Below, in pieces: positions 1 to 11,570 of a DNA stretch of 64,000 nt. Numbering within the stretch: position 1 is the first letter of the stretch; each line of letters starts with the position of its first letter. The DNA is taken from NCBI RefSeq assembly GCF_036370855.1, contig NC_088103.1, forward strand, positions 12,897,404 to 12,961,403, written 5' to 3'. The stretch is from Dromaius novaehollandiae (lineage: Eukaryota; Chordata; Aves; Casuariiformes; Dromaiidae). Below the pieces are notes generated by a model, which saw only the letters and a list, made by a program, of their open reading frames with translations, was not told the DNA's origin and did no database searches. Made by a program: the position numbers and the translations under genes.

Positions 1-3000
1 CGTTGGCTTGGACCATGGTCAGGTGCTCATTTGAATTTTTGGTCAAGTTGTGATGCACACCTCCTGTTCCTTTTCATCTCTAACATCCATAGAATATAAC
101 TTAATTTTTCCATTAGCCTCTACTTTCTTTAAAAAAGATCATATATAAAAGGGGGATACAACCAAATTTTACGGCTCCAGTTTCACATTCTGCAAAGGAC
201 ACACTCAATAGCAAGGAGGAGGCAGCAACAGCAAGGTTTGCTGCAGCTCCTTGCAAACGTAGGACAACCCACACAACCGCGCAACAGCTGCAGATGCTCG
301 TTAAATGGCAAGGTTTGACTTGGGCTCCGAGAGATTCTGCGGATCTGTAGGCTGATTCAGATTAGAAACGCTTTGAAGTCTTAATTATAAGATGCATGTA
401 TGCTAGCGCACAGTGTTTATCTTTCTCCTTAATGCAGTCTTCAAAAACTCTGCACTGCACCATCGATGCCCACGCGGTACGGTTTGCCTGGGCGGAAGGG
501 TCTCTCGGTGGCGCTCTGTAGTGCTGCTCTGGGTGTGTCGGGGCGGCACAGGTGGCACTCGTAGCACAGTACGCAAAAGGCAGGTCCCAGCTGTGAGTGT
601 CAACGGGAGTTACTTCCCTGGGAAACCAAACTGCAGCTATTTAAACAGGATGCTTGCAGAAGATTTTGGTCATTGTATCACTTTAAGAAAAAGACGACAG
701 CCTGAGAGAAGCCTTCAATCTGAGTCCAGTTTTAACATATTCTTCATTTCTGTCTTTCCACATTGACCAAACTGAAACCAATCTGCCTCAGATTTCGTAG
801 TCAAGATTGTGTGCCAAGCTTATATATAAACTGGGTCAGCTATTCAAAGCTGGTAATTTATATGAATACTGGATTTGTACTGATTTGTCGTTATCTAAAA
901 TGACTTGACAAATGTTTCATAAAAACAAATTTCTGCCTGAGGATTGCTCTGGAAGTGGCAAATACTGTAGGTGTATTTGCATGTTACTCTGCGTCTTGTG
1001 AGACTGGTCACTCCAGCCGTCCAGGCCTGTTTCTAGGTTGTGGAAGCAGAGAAAGGGAGGGCGGCCTTTGATATGCTCAAGGAAAGAGTGGGAGTCATTC
1101 TGGAGTGAAAAAGGAGCTATGCCAACTAGATGAAAGCGTTTTTAGGACATCTAATGTTGTTTGAAAAAAAACCAGTTACTTTCTTAATAGATATTTGCAA
1201 CCTTAAGGCTGTCTGGAGCTTTGTTGGGGCAGGGAGCAGCTGATCATTGGGTTCGTGTGCATATTGTACTGGTACATGTCATAGTGATGGCAGTGATGGG
1301 TGTGCTGAGCTCATCGTTATGTCTTACCTGGGTGCGAGCAGGCACAGCCGCAGTCACCCTGCCCGCCCCACTCACGGGGCTGCGACCTGCGCAGACCCAG
1401 CCGGGACGGGGCTGCGCTGAGGGGCAACGGAGCAGTGAGTAAGCGAGAAACCCCTGTTTCTCCAGAAAGAGCAAGGCAGATACTCCTCTACCTCCTTTTT
1501 AACGTCATCAGGGGATCTCCCCCAAAGATAGCAGGCATGATTATTGCAGGTTAAAAACAGCTGTTGGGCAGATGTGGCTCACATGGGATTGTGGCTGAGC
1601 GGCTGCCCGGAGCGGAGCCATTAGGGGAGCACCTGCGGGTGGCGACCCAGCGCGGACGTGGGAGCCTGGCTCCCCCTCCGCGGCCGAGCGCCCGTCCGGG
1701 CAGCCTCTCCCTGCCAGCCTCCAGCCGTGCACAGTCCTCTCCCATCCTTACCTGCCTTTCCCCTGCCTTTCCCCCCCGGTATCGAAGCCCTTGTGGCTCT
1801 GGGGCAGGCGGCAGGGCAAAGGTGGCTCCCTGCGGGAGGGACGTGTCTCCAGCAGCCCTTGTGTTAGCGCTGTGCTCACGGACCAGGACGTTCCTTGCTA
1901 ACGACCAAAGCACAGAGTGTGTCAGAGCTTTAAGGAACAGATAGGTGCACATTAAAAGCAAAGGGCCATTTGGTGTTTAGTCGTCAGCTGTTGCAAAGTG
2001 CATTAGTCCTCTTATGTCCTTCAGAAAGTCATCATTTTATAACAGAAAATTGCCATTTTGTTCCAAGTAGACTTAATTTCTATAATAAGAATAAAATCCC
2101 CTAACTAGAGTTAGGAAGAAGCAGAATATCATGCGCTTAATGAGAGGGGTAGCAGCTGCGGAGCTGGAGGACGGGGAAGGGGTGCTGGGGTTGGCTGGGG
2201 CTGCCGCAGCAGAGCCGAGCATGGCCCCGTGGGCCCCCGGCACCAAGGTGCTCTGCGGGCTCCCCGCGCCCCTGGGAGCACGGCAGGATGGGGCCGCGCG
2301 ATCCCCGGCGTGTGGTGCTGCCGCCAGCGGCTGTGTGTGAAGGAGAGGAGAATCCGACCTGTCCTGGCAGCCGTGGCAGCTTTTATCTTAATGTGCTACA
2401 ATCGCAGCGCACTGCCAACACGCGTTAGGCCTCAGCCGCTGGCTGTTGTTACGGAAAACTCTGACTTTTGCCAGTGGACTGTGAATATTGGACTTTGTAC
2501 AGATTTGGTTCTAACAGAAAAAGAGATTTGATCATTTTTGTTTTGTCTGTGTGATTTTTGAGATTGATTCAACAACTGATGTTGCTTTTATCGCTGACAT
2601 CCTGTTACAAGTGACCCACAGTAATACATCTTTTATTGATCTCTTCATTCAGCATCTCTATTTATTTTAATTAAGTGACACTTCTATGTATTTGGCAGAG
2701 TCCTCTAATTAGTTTGTAACTCAAACTGAGTTTAAGTGGTATGGACTACCTCTAGTGACAACAGCACGTGTTTAAATGGAGCAAAATCCTCAAACCAAAA
2801 AGCGATGTAAAAGGTGAGGATAGTATAAACATTTAAAGTGCTGCGAGACAAGGATTGAGACAGTTCTGCGTCGATTCATTATCAGCCATCCCCACCTAGT
2901 GGCAGAAAGGTTCAAACTAGATTCATCTGCCAACTCACGTGCTTATTTCAAGTTTTTTCTAAAACAAGCAAATTTCAGACTGGCTTTACATTTGCTGGGT

Positions 3001-6000
3001 TGATTTGAACTCATACCCATTTTTGTGGCAGTGTGAAATGTCCTTCACTGCAGGGCCACTTCGAATTCAGGCAAGCTGATGTCGGAGTTGAATCGTATGT
3101 GGTACCTCGTAGATACCTCGACTGCACGCACTGATAAAATCAGAGTTTGCTAGCTTTGACCCGGGAGACAAACAGACCGTTTGTCACCAGCCAGATTCAC
3201 ATGTAACCCCTGTCCTGAAATCCAAGAAGATCAGAATCCGTGGCCTGGGTTTTCTTCTACTGACAACTAAAGAAATAGAAGCTCTGACCCTAAAATAGAC
3301 AATAATCCATTTTTCGTAAGTCCTTTCTGAGTGGCCGCCTAGCAAACGTGAGGTGGGAATATCATGTGGGGTGGGGGTGGGAAGAGCACCCCTGTGGCCT
3401 TGTCGACAAAACTCTTAACAAAATAGAAGTTACTGAAGTCCACTGAGGGATAGGTGGGGAGAGAGCATGTATTGCTGCCCTGATCCCTTTGTCTTTAACA
3501 CGTACCATTTAATCTGTTCTGACAGCCTCACTTGCTTCTTCCTTTTGATTTTCCCCACCTCCAGCTCTGGGAACTTAAACGCCTGCCTGGCTTTTAGCAA
3601 ATGTCCTGCCTTGTTTGTTTAGCTCGGGGGGGTTGCTGTGTGTTTACTGCCCTCAGCTGCCCTCCTTGGAGTGGAGTCCATAGGGAGGATCCAGATATGT
3701 CTTGTAACAAAATTTTCTTCAAATAGAAAAAGTGTCTGCGATAAAACTTGTCCCTGACGATTCAGTGTGGTCACCATGGCAATTAAATTAAATGACAAAG
3801 GAGTTGCAGCTCCTTCGTTATAGTTGCGATTATGATTTTAATTTCTTTATTTGCTAATGGATAAAATGTTGAAGCACTTAAGAGTGTGTCTGCAGGGCAC
3901 TTTGCCGGCAGACCAAGCTCTCTCTGCCCTTTCTCCAAATTGATCAACTCAGAGCATTGCTGAAATACTCCCCCTGCCTCCAGGGGCACTGGAGAAGGGC
4001 AGGCTGAGCTCACGTGCGCTCACGAACTGCCCTTTAAGATGTACTTTCAGTGGCTTTACATCCTGTTTTCAGAGAAAGCGTGTGCTCTTTCTGCCACCCC
4101 AGTTCTTCTGTGGGATTCATCACTGGGAGCCCGAGCAGCCTTGAAGGGCACGCGGTACGTTCCCAAGCCGGGGCGGCAGCCACAGGGGTGCCAGGAGCCG
4201 TAGCGTTTTGGGTGTTTGCGCAAAAGCGGGCTCAGCACCTTTCAAATCCAAGCGGTGCTGGCTGCAGACGCTGCCTGGCACCCTCCTCCGCGCCTCCGGC
4301 TGGCGCCTGTGAAGGGCCGCTGGCTGGGGGTGGCCCGGGGTGGCGTGGCACGCGCGCCGCGGCATGCCCTGGCTGCGCGCAAAGCTGGAGCCTCGCACGT
4401 GCTTCTGGTAGACAGGTGGTAGCGCACAGCCGCAGCGAGTGGGATAATTAAAGCGCGTCAGTATTTCGAGGAGGGTCACCTCTACGCTCCGGACCACCGG
4501 GCAGTTGGTAGGCCAAGCAGCCTGGCGCAGGAACAAGTCATGATACCCTGTTCCGCGAGTTTCTTAGCGTGAGCCCCACGGGTTTGGGGTGATGCTGGTC
4601 CATGATAAAACATGTCAGATTTGCTGGCTGTTTTTTCTTCCCCATAGGAAAAAACTTAAAAAAAATATTTTGAGCCTGCTATTTTCTCTAAGTGCAAAAC
4701 TCAGAATTTCCTTGAGGAATGAAGGTCTGCAATGACTGCTATAGCTGTACTTCAAAAAAGGGGAACCACCATATTTATCATATTCTCATGAAAATATTCC
4801 CAAAGACGAGGAAGTGCAGCCAAGGCTACTTTCTCATCCTCCTGCTGCAGGGTGATGCGCTGCAGATGCAGTGGTGCCCTCCAAGAAGTGCACACCTCCT
4901 GCCTGTTCTTCTTGGCCCCCCAACCGTTCCCAAACAAGACTGGGAAGAATGAGGGACAGCAGACAGGCTTGACACTGGCGTGGGGTGAAGCCGGCAGAGT
5001 AGGTGGGATGCTGCGTCCCTGGGAAAAGCCGGGCTGCAGCCAGCTCGGCAAGGGCCTCCTGTCCAGCACCCTGGGAAGCCCAATGCGACCAGGCAGGCTG
5101 TTGAACAACGGGCTGTTATTCCCTTTTTAGATGTAAAATCTCTTGTGCAACTACATTATGAAGGAATTGCATGGGTTTCCCTCCTACCTGTGTAAAATAG
5201 TCATGAGGTAGAAATTTCTTTCTTAGTCCAGAGCACCAATTCTGCACACGTTCAAAACACGGGGGCCTCTTTATTGCAGCCTGTTCAGGCTGTGTGCCAG
5301 GCTTTGAGTTACCTTTGGGTACCTGGTTGACCGCGTGTCTGTGTACTGTAAGGCCAGGAGCTTTGAGGCAGCGCACAGCTGTATGTACGCAGGACAGTGT
5401 TTGCCTGCATGGCCTAAATGCACATTTAATCTAGACACAACGGTGTTACGTGGCCCTCCCAGACCTGACATGGACGTATCCGTACATGCAATTATCACCT
5501 GCGGAGAAAGGGGACATCAGTGTTTTGGCTGCGAAAGAAGCCTGTGCGTGTGCCCGCTGGCGCAGGGGCTGCACGCGTTGCTGCTGTATCCCGACATCAC
5601 CCAGGGCCTCATCTGAAGGCAGGATGGAGCCTGCGCGGGGCTGGCGCCCTGCTCCCCGCAGCTGCTGTTGTGCCTGGGAGCCTTGCCTGCCGTTTGCTGG
5701 CCTTGCACTGCTGTGAGACTATGCCGCGTCCTGTCTTTTCATCACAATTTTAAAGGATTTTCAAGTAGCTTGTGAGTGGCACCTCCTCCTCTTTAAATGG
5801 CAGCCTGACTGACTGTGTTTTTGAATAGGGCTGATCCCACCTAATTTCAGCCTTCTAAAAATGAGGTGTCTAATTTGAGCTCGTCATTCAGGCTTTCTGC
5901 AGTCAGTGGAGGGGCACAGACTGATGCAGAGGATGACACAGACTGCCCTAAAATTCATGTCTAAGACTGAAGGGATGCATTCCCCTTGGGAGCCATTGGT

Positions 6001-7393
6001 CCCTCTGTGTCCAACTGTGGAGGGCTAGATGGCTTTTAAATGGGTGGAGTGAGACAGGCTGAGCTTTGCCAGGGTGTGGGTAAATAAGCTCAGTAATCTG
6101 TGGTCTTACAGGGGAGTGCAGTAATTGCTGACAGCCAGTCAGAGAAAACATTTTTTTTAAGTGTGTCTATTGCTATGTGGCAAGCGTTACCAGCTTTCAG
6201 CAGGCTGAAGTACAAGCAAGGTGCTTACTGCGTAAGAGAAGGTTTTGGAGATACTGAGTTGGCAGAACGAACATTTTGGAGGGAGCTGGGAAACTACTAA
6301 GGACATGCATTCATTGAGAGGCATGTTTTAGAGGGCCCTTGGCTTAGTCCAGGGTCTGTGTGGGGGTGCCGAATGGTGGGAAGCACAAATTCCTCTGCCC
6401 GAGACGGACCAAATAGCGCCCAAGGGGGAACGCAGCCAGGTAAAACTCAGGCAGAAAGGATGGCATTAGCCTTCCCAGGATCTTACACTGGAATACCAAA
6501 GGGGATTAAAAAAAAATCAGCAAAATAATGTAAGAAAGCCATTGCTGTGGTAACTGACGTCGGTGAGCCTGGGCTGGTGGCAGTGCTCAGCAGACCGCGA
6601 GCAAGCAAGCGCTGCGCTGGCACAGAAACCCCCGCCTCGGCCTGCTGAAAAGCCCCCTTAGCACAATTACTCATTTTAAGCCAATAAACTGTAGTTTGGA
6701 CAAATACCGTAGACAGTGTTTGGGGAATTTCTTGAAAGTCCCGGTCCTAAAGGACACACTAATTTTGCATTACTGTAAAATCAATCGTTAGGCTTCAAAT
6801 CACTTTTGTAAACAGGGATTTAGGGAATGAATGCATCAAGTTAGAGATACTCTGCAATGCTGTAGGTCACCAATTTAAGGAACGGTGCGCGGTAACCAGT
6901 GCCCTCCGCTTTCACTGTCGCTTTCTGTGCACTGTGGAGCCGTCCTGGTTTACACCAGCCCAAATCCTTCCGTATCTGTCACTCCGACTGCTGCAAGCGG
7001 CTTCTCATGCAAGCGGAGGGCTGATCTCTCTCACCTCAGAAGAGCTCTACCACTTCTATAATGCTATAACGAACGTGACATTTTTTCCGCCTTTTTCTGA
7101 AAAATTCAAGCCAGCTTTTACCTGTCTGTGGCATGCATGGCTAGAATGGAGACTGGTGGGGAGGAAAAGGCTTATCAGACCAGTGACTGTATTTAACCCG
7201 TGTTGCTTGTTTCTCACTCTTCTTGGAGAGACATACGACTGAAAATTCAAGAGATCAGAATAAAAAAAATGTGGCTAGATAGAGGGTGGCATTAGCAACC
7301 AAATGGGAATGAACATTTTGTTCGTATTACAAGATCTATTTTTAAGAGCTTATTGTATGTTTCATGTCATAAAATCTCTTGTGGGTTTATTTT

Positions 7394-7430
<37 letters not shown>

Positions 7431-8999
7431 AAAAAGCTCATGCCTACTGCACAGAGCACTAAAATAGTCCACTCCAACCACTTCAGACAGGATGTATGGA
7501 AATAATCAGCATTAGCCTGATGTAGGAACGAACAGAAGCAACTATTTGGTGACGCAGAATAAAGGGAGAGAATAGCAGAATTTTGCTCAAGTAGATTGAA
7601 AGAGCTGGTAGCATTGGAAGAGATCATTATTGATGATAGAAGTGGTAATTTGCTTTGACCTAGTAACTGCTCTTATTGGTGGCCATCCCTTTGAGTACAA
7701 ATACCCAGCTGAATATTTCCAGTAACTCTCCTGGAAACAAAATAAATGTGTTTAGGTCTCCTCTGGCAGGAGGAGATTGTGTTTGTACTGCTGATGCAGA
7801 GAGGGGGGCAGATGCCATTAAGTGCTTTAAAAACACACTCTCTCTTCAACTGGCAGGAGCATCTCAAAATTATTGTGGTTCTTCTGTGTACAGCTGTAAT
7901 TAAAGGTCTGTCTAGGTTTCAGTTAGTTTCTTGTTTCCCTGCCTTATAATGTTACATATCAGTTGGAACACTTTGTCTTAAGCAGAAAGCTCGCCCATAA
8001 GGGCCCGGCCAGTATGCATACCACTCTGAGGGGCTTTTTCATTGTAGATAAGATGTGATTTTAAAAGTGCATGGGAGCTAGGCATCCAGGTCCTACTGAA
8101 CTTCACTTTGATGTGAACCTACAACCCACCTCTTCAAAGCACCTCATAGGGCAAAATATGCTAACTGTGCTTCAAATTCAAAGATTAGGGGTCAAATTTG
8201 TCTGAACAATTTCAGATCATTTAACTTCTATTTTAGATTTTAAAATATTTTTAAATTGACATTTTCCTACTCCACTATAATCCCCTCCCGAAGTCCCCCC
8301 CAGCTAGCACCAGTTACATTTGGTCTAGTATGTGTACAGATTTTTAAGTGTACCACCTCTGTTGATGGGACACGACGGGTAGGTGTGATACGTGCCTTGC
8401 AGCAGGCAAGTTCTGTTGATGACCAGACATTCACTTTAAAAATGGACTAATAAATTGTGTCAACAAGACTGTGAAGGAGCCATTTTCAGACTCTAAGGTG
8501 TTTGTTAGAGGGTCCTTGTGTCCTCTTCTGCTCTACTCTATCACTTCTCCCGTGGGTTATCTTTTCCACAAGAACCTGGTTTCCCCGCTGCAAAAAGCTC
8601 CCTTTCCACATATAACCAGGGAAATATCTGATGAAATGATGATTCAGCAACTGGCAATGTGAGGGAAAATTTATCTTTGAGCTCCACAGTAGCTCCTCTG
8701 CCCTTAACTTCTCTTTGTCTGACTCTTTTCTACCACCTTTCCCTCTGATTTGTGCAAGTTATCTGACTGTAGGCTCAGGAATTATTTTCAAGCATTATTA
8801 CGGTAAGAGAGGGGTAAGGGACATGAGGTGCAAGCTATGTGGGCAAGCCGCTATAGCTGTGTTTCAGATTGCAATGCTTTGAAAGATCATGGCCCAACTT
8901 TATCAGAGAGTTTGTATAAACCACCATTTTATCTGAAGAATGAGCACAAGTCCTAGTGGGGCTATGATTTCTTGGGTACTGCTGCTCTTTTTCTCTGTC
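1..8999. other. Gene-free DNA downstream of ZNF365
   Basis: No exon with homology or splice structure was recognised on either strand. The background is AT-rich, with GC-rich patches near 1340-1860, 2130-2350, 4100-4540 and 5540-5710 that generate short overlapping open frames on both strands, a sign of composition rather than coding. In human, ADO and EGR2 lie on this side of ZNF365, but neither coding region is seen here. Regulatory elements are possible but cannot be identified from one sequence. Confidence 0.6.
7398..7435 (+). repeat. Poly(A) tract (A31-G-A6)
   Basis: Thirty-one consecutive A residues at 7398-7428, one G, then six A. It is the longest homopolymer in the window. The flanking DNA contains no recognised gene copy and no clear target-site duplication, so it cannot be assigned to a retroelement. 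Confidence 0.9.
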
Positions 9000-11323
9000 G
9001 TTGGGTAGGCTTTCGTAAGAAACATTTTATTTTCACAGAGCTAAGCAACACAGTAACTGAGAAATATATCTTTATTATTAGAATGTTTATATTCTAAAAA
9101 TGTTTATCTGGGCTTACAGTACCATCCAATTTCTTTGTAATTAACTAACCTGGCATTTGTTCAGCAAGTAACTGTAACTTAGGATCTGAAAAGTTAAGGA
9201 ACATGCAAAGTCTTTTATTCACTTTTTCTCTTCCTCCCCCAAAAGGACAACTTATAGTCAAGATTTTGACATGATAAATAACAAAATAAATATCTCATTT
9301 GTGAACTAGTAGTTGCACTTAACTTTGGTGACTAACAGAGCAGATAGGTATTTAAAAATATAAAAGAATCCTCTCAGTGGCAAGTGAATAATGGAACTGA
9401 TTAATGTATTTTACTTTATTTCCTTCTAAAGCTCATCAATATTATCTTCAAAAGGGGTCACTTTTCATTTTTTCAAAGGATGAGGGAAACAACAGAAAAA
9501 AATTAAAGAATGCTTTGCTTATGTGGCTTGCCTAAGAAAGTTCTCGTAACAGACTATCTGATCAAAAAACATGCAACACAATTAACAAATCCTTTACACC
9601 AGCACATAATGCCTAGCATAAGGCTGAATGTGGCCTTGTGAGAAAGCTAAACAAATACTGAAATGTAATTGCAACCTAAATACCTGAATTGGTTTTTCAC
9701 TGTGACCTTCTCTTGAAACAGTGTTGAGAAACTTTACATATGTTATCTGATTTTCCCATATACACTCTTTAAAATAAAAGTCAGGAATAGTACTTTCATT
9801 CTTCACTCTCTGCTTTCTGGGGGCTCAATACATGGACAAATGTATGACATCTGTAATTACCTGATCTTAGCTGACTGATTGGTCATCATCTGCTTTAAAA
9901 ATATTGCAACTCAGGTGCTTATTGCAGCAGTAATCATAGTGATACACTGTCTTTTAATACTCAGTTCTGCTTACAGTGATAATTATAAAAAATGAAAAAC
10001 ATTTTTCACAAATCTTTATACACATACTGTAAAAATCACCTTCCACAAAAACAATTTACATCTGTTATGAGCATTTAAAAAATAAATTACACCGACTTGT
10101 TTCACTTATTCTTTCTGTTTCTTGAGAAAACTAATCTCATCAGTAACATCAACAGGATGTTCATATTTGTAAACATGGCATGAGGATTCATGTTACCAAA
10201 AACCAGTATGCACAGAAAAATTACCTTGATAAAAATTCTGATGAATGAGGATCCTTTTAATTGGCACAAACCAATGTAAATGCACGCAGGCCAGTGAAAA
10301 ATTCCTCTCCTGTAATCTTCTCTAACTCCCTTACTCTGGGGGTTTCTATTGAAATCCAGGAGTCTCTCAACTCTATAAGGATTCTTCATAGAGATAAAAA
10401 TTTGATGGGTTTAGGTTATGATCGTAGCCAATTTTGGCCTTTCATGCCTTAAAGCAAGTACAGGCATTGAACATGCTACTTCACCCCTTCACTTGCTGCT
10501 CTGCAGCTGTCAAAAACCTGCTGCTGCGACTTAGTAAAGAAATGACTCCTCTGCCTCAAAGTGCTGGTGGGTCTGAGGTGCCAGGGTCTGCTCTCAGTGC
10601 TCGATGACACCACAGGCTGGTACATACATACAGCAAAAACGTAAAGCTTCGAGAGTGTGGCAGCTGTGCTTCAAACACCGAAGCAGCTCGAACTTGTACT
10701 AACCGAGAATGTGGCTGTTGGCAAGATCAAGCTGTTTAACATATGTAAGAAAGTGTAGAACTGTGCCCAGTTGGGCTTATAGCAGAAAACTCATTTTAGC
10801 AGTTTATTGCTATAAACAGCCTTCAAGTCAGCTCACGTGGACTTTTTGCATCTAAATATGTTTGCACATGTGACAGTTAATCATTGACCGTATACCTACC
10901 TATGCACAAAGACTGAATAGTTGGGTGCCGATTAAATGGATTCTTCTGAATTTCAGCAACGGCATAGATTGAAAATAAATAACTTAGCCACATGCTGCCA
11001 CTAAAATAATAAAATATATAGCCACAGTACTGCCCAGCAAGAAAACTGCAGTCATTTAAAATAAGCTCTATAAATAAATAGATAGATAGAAAAAACTCAA
11101 CGTAAACTGAATAAAATGTCACTTCTTTTATAGTGCCCAAAGTGGGAATGGAGTTACTAAATAATATATAAATATTCCATACTGTATATATTTCTATATA
11201 ATATAATTTGATATGTTTTGGCATGGCCAGATGGATAGGAAAAAAATAGGATGATTAACTTCAATCAATATTTGTTCTGTTGAAGCCAAGCTCCTGTGTT
11301 ACTATATATGTTATTAACCGTTC
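9000..11323 (-). other. Probable ZNF365 3' UTR, end undefined
   Basis: AT-rich sequence immediately downstream of the ZNF365 stop, with no plausible coding exon. On the minus strand, AATAAA hexamers occur at about 10803-10808, 9414-9419, 9215-9220, 9069-9074 and 9026-9031 (TTTATT on the + strand). The cluster at 9026-9420 would give a 3' UTR of about 1.9-2.3 kb and the 10803 site one of about 0.5 kb. None has an obviously strong downstream GU tract, so the true cleavage site is not fixed. Confidence 0.4.
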
Positions 11324-11570
11324 CTATAGCGGTTTGGCCTTTTTACCCATCTTAGATTTTGCATTCACCTTTCTGACAGAGCAGACTGGTTCACCTTTCT
11401 TTTGTGGTCTCCACAGTTCCCTTGGGCAATCAACAGGTTCATAAAAGTACTTGACTGGCTGCATGCTGATTTTTTCATCCTTTACTTTTTTCAACAAGAT
11501 TCTTCCTTTCTGAAATGAATGAGGCTTTGCCTCAGGGATGTTATATGAAGTGTGTTGACTTCCTCGGCTC
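11324..11570 (-). CDS. ZNF365: ZNF365 coding exon 4: basic C-terminal tail and stop
   Basis: Terminal coding exon. One base (G) completes a Leu codon, then 81 codons run to TAG (rc of 11324-11326). The acceptor is TTAATTTCAG. The peptide starts SRGSQHTSYN and includes LLKKVKDEKISMQPVK, RPQKKGEP and SKMGKKAKPL, matching the mammalian tail segments KKAKDDRASMQPAK, RPPKKGE and PKMAKKKP. The final few residues diverge: the reading frame stops six residues after the conserved MGKK, while the mammalian protein continues about six further residues after KKKP. In the adjacent frame T-A-I is followed shortly by V-N-N-I, so a small indel may have shortened this tail. Confidence 0.92.

Noticed and set aside
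1551-1961. Overlapping 126-136-codon open frames on both strands
   Set aside because: They coincide with a GC-rich patch, overlap each other, and show no homology or splice context.
4050-4536. Overlapping 133-138-codon open frames on both strands
   Set aside because: A GC-rich patch, with no recognised domain and frames open on both strands.
7260-7440. Poly(A) tract as the tail of a processed retrocopy
   Set aside because: No upstream similarity to a known transcript, no poly(A) signal at the right distance, and no visible target-site duplication.
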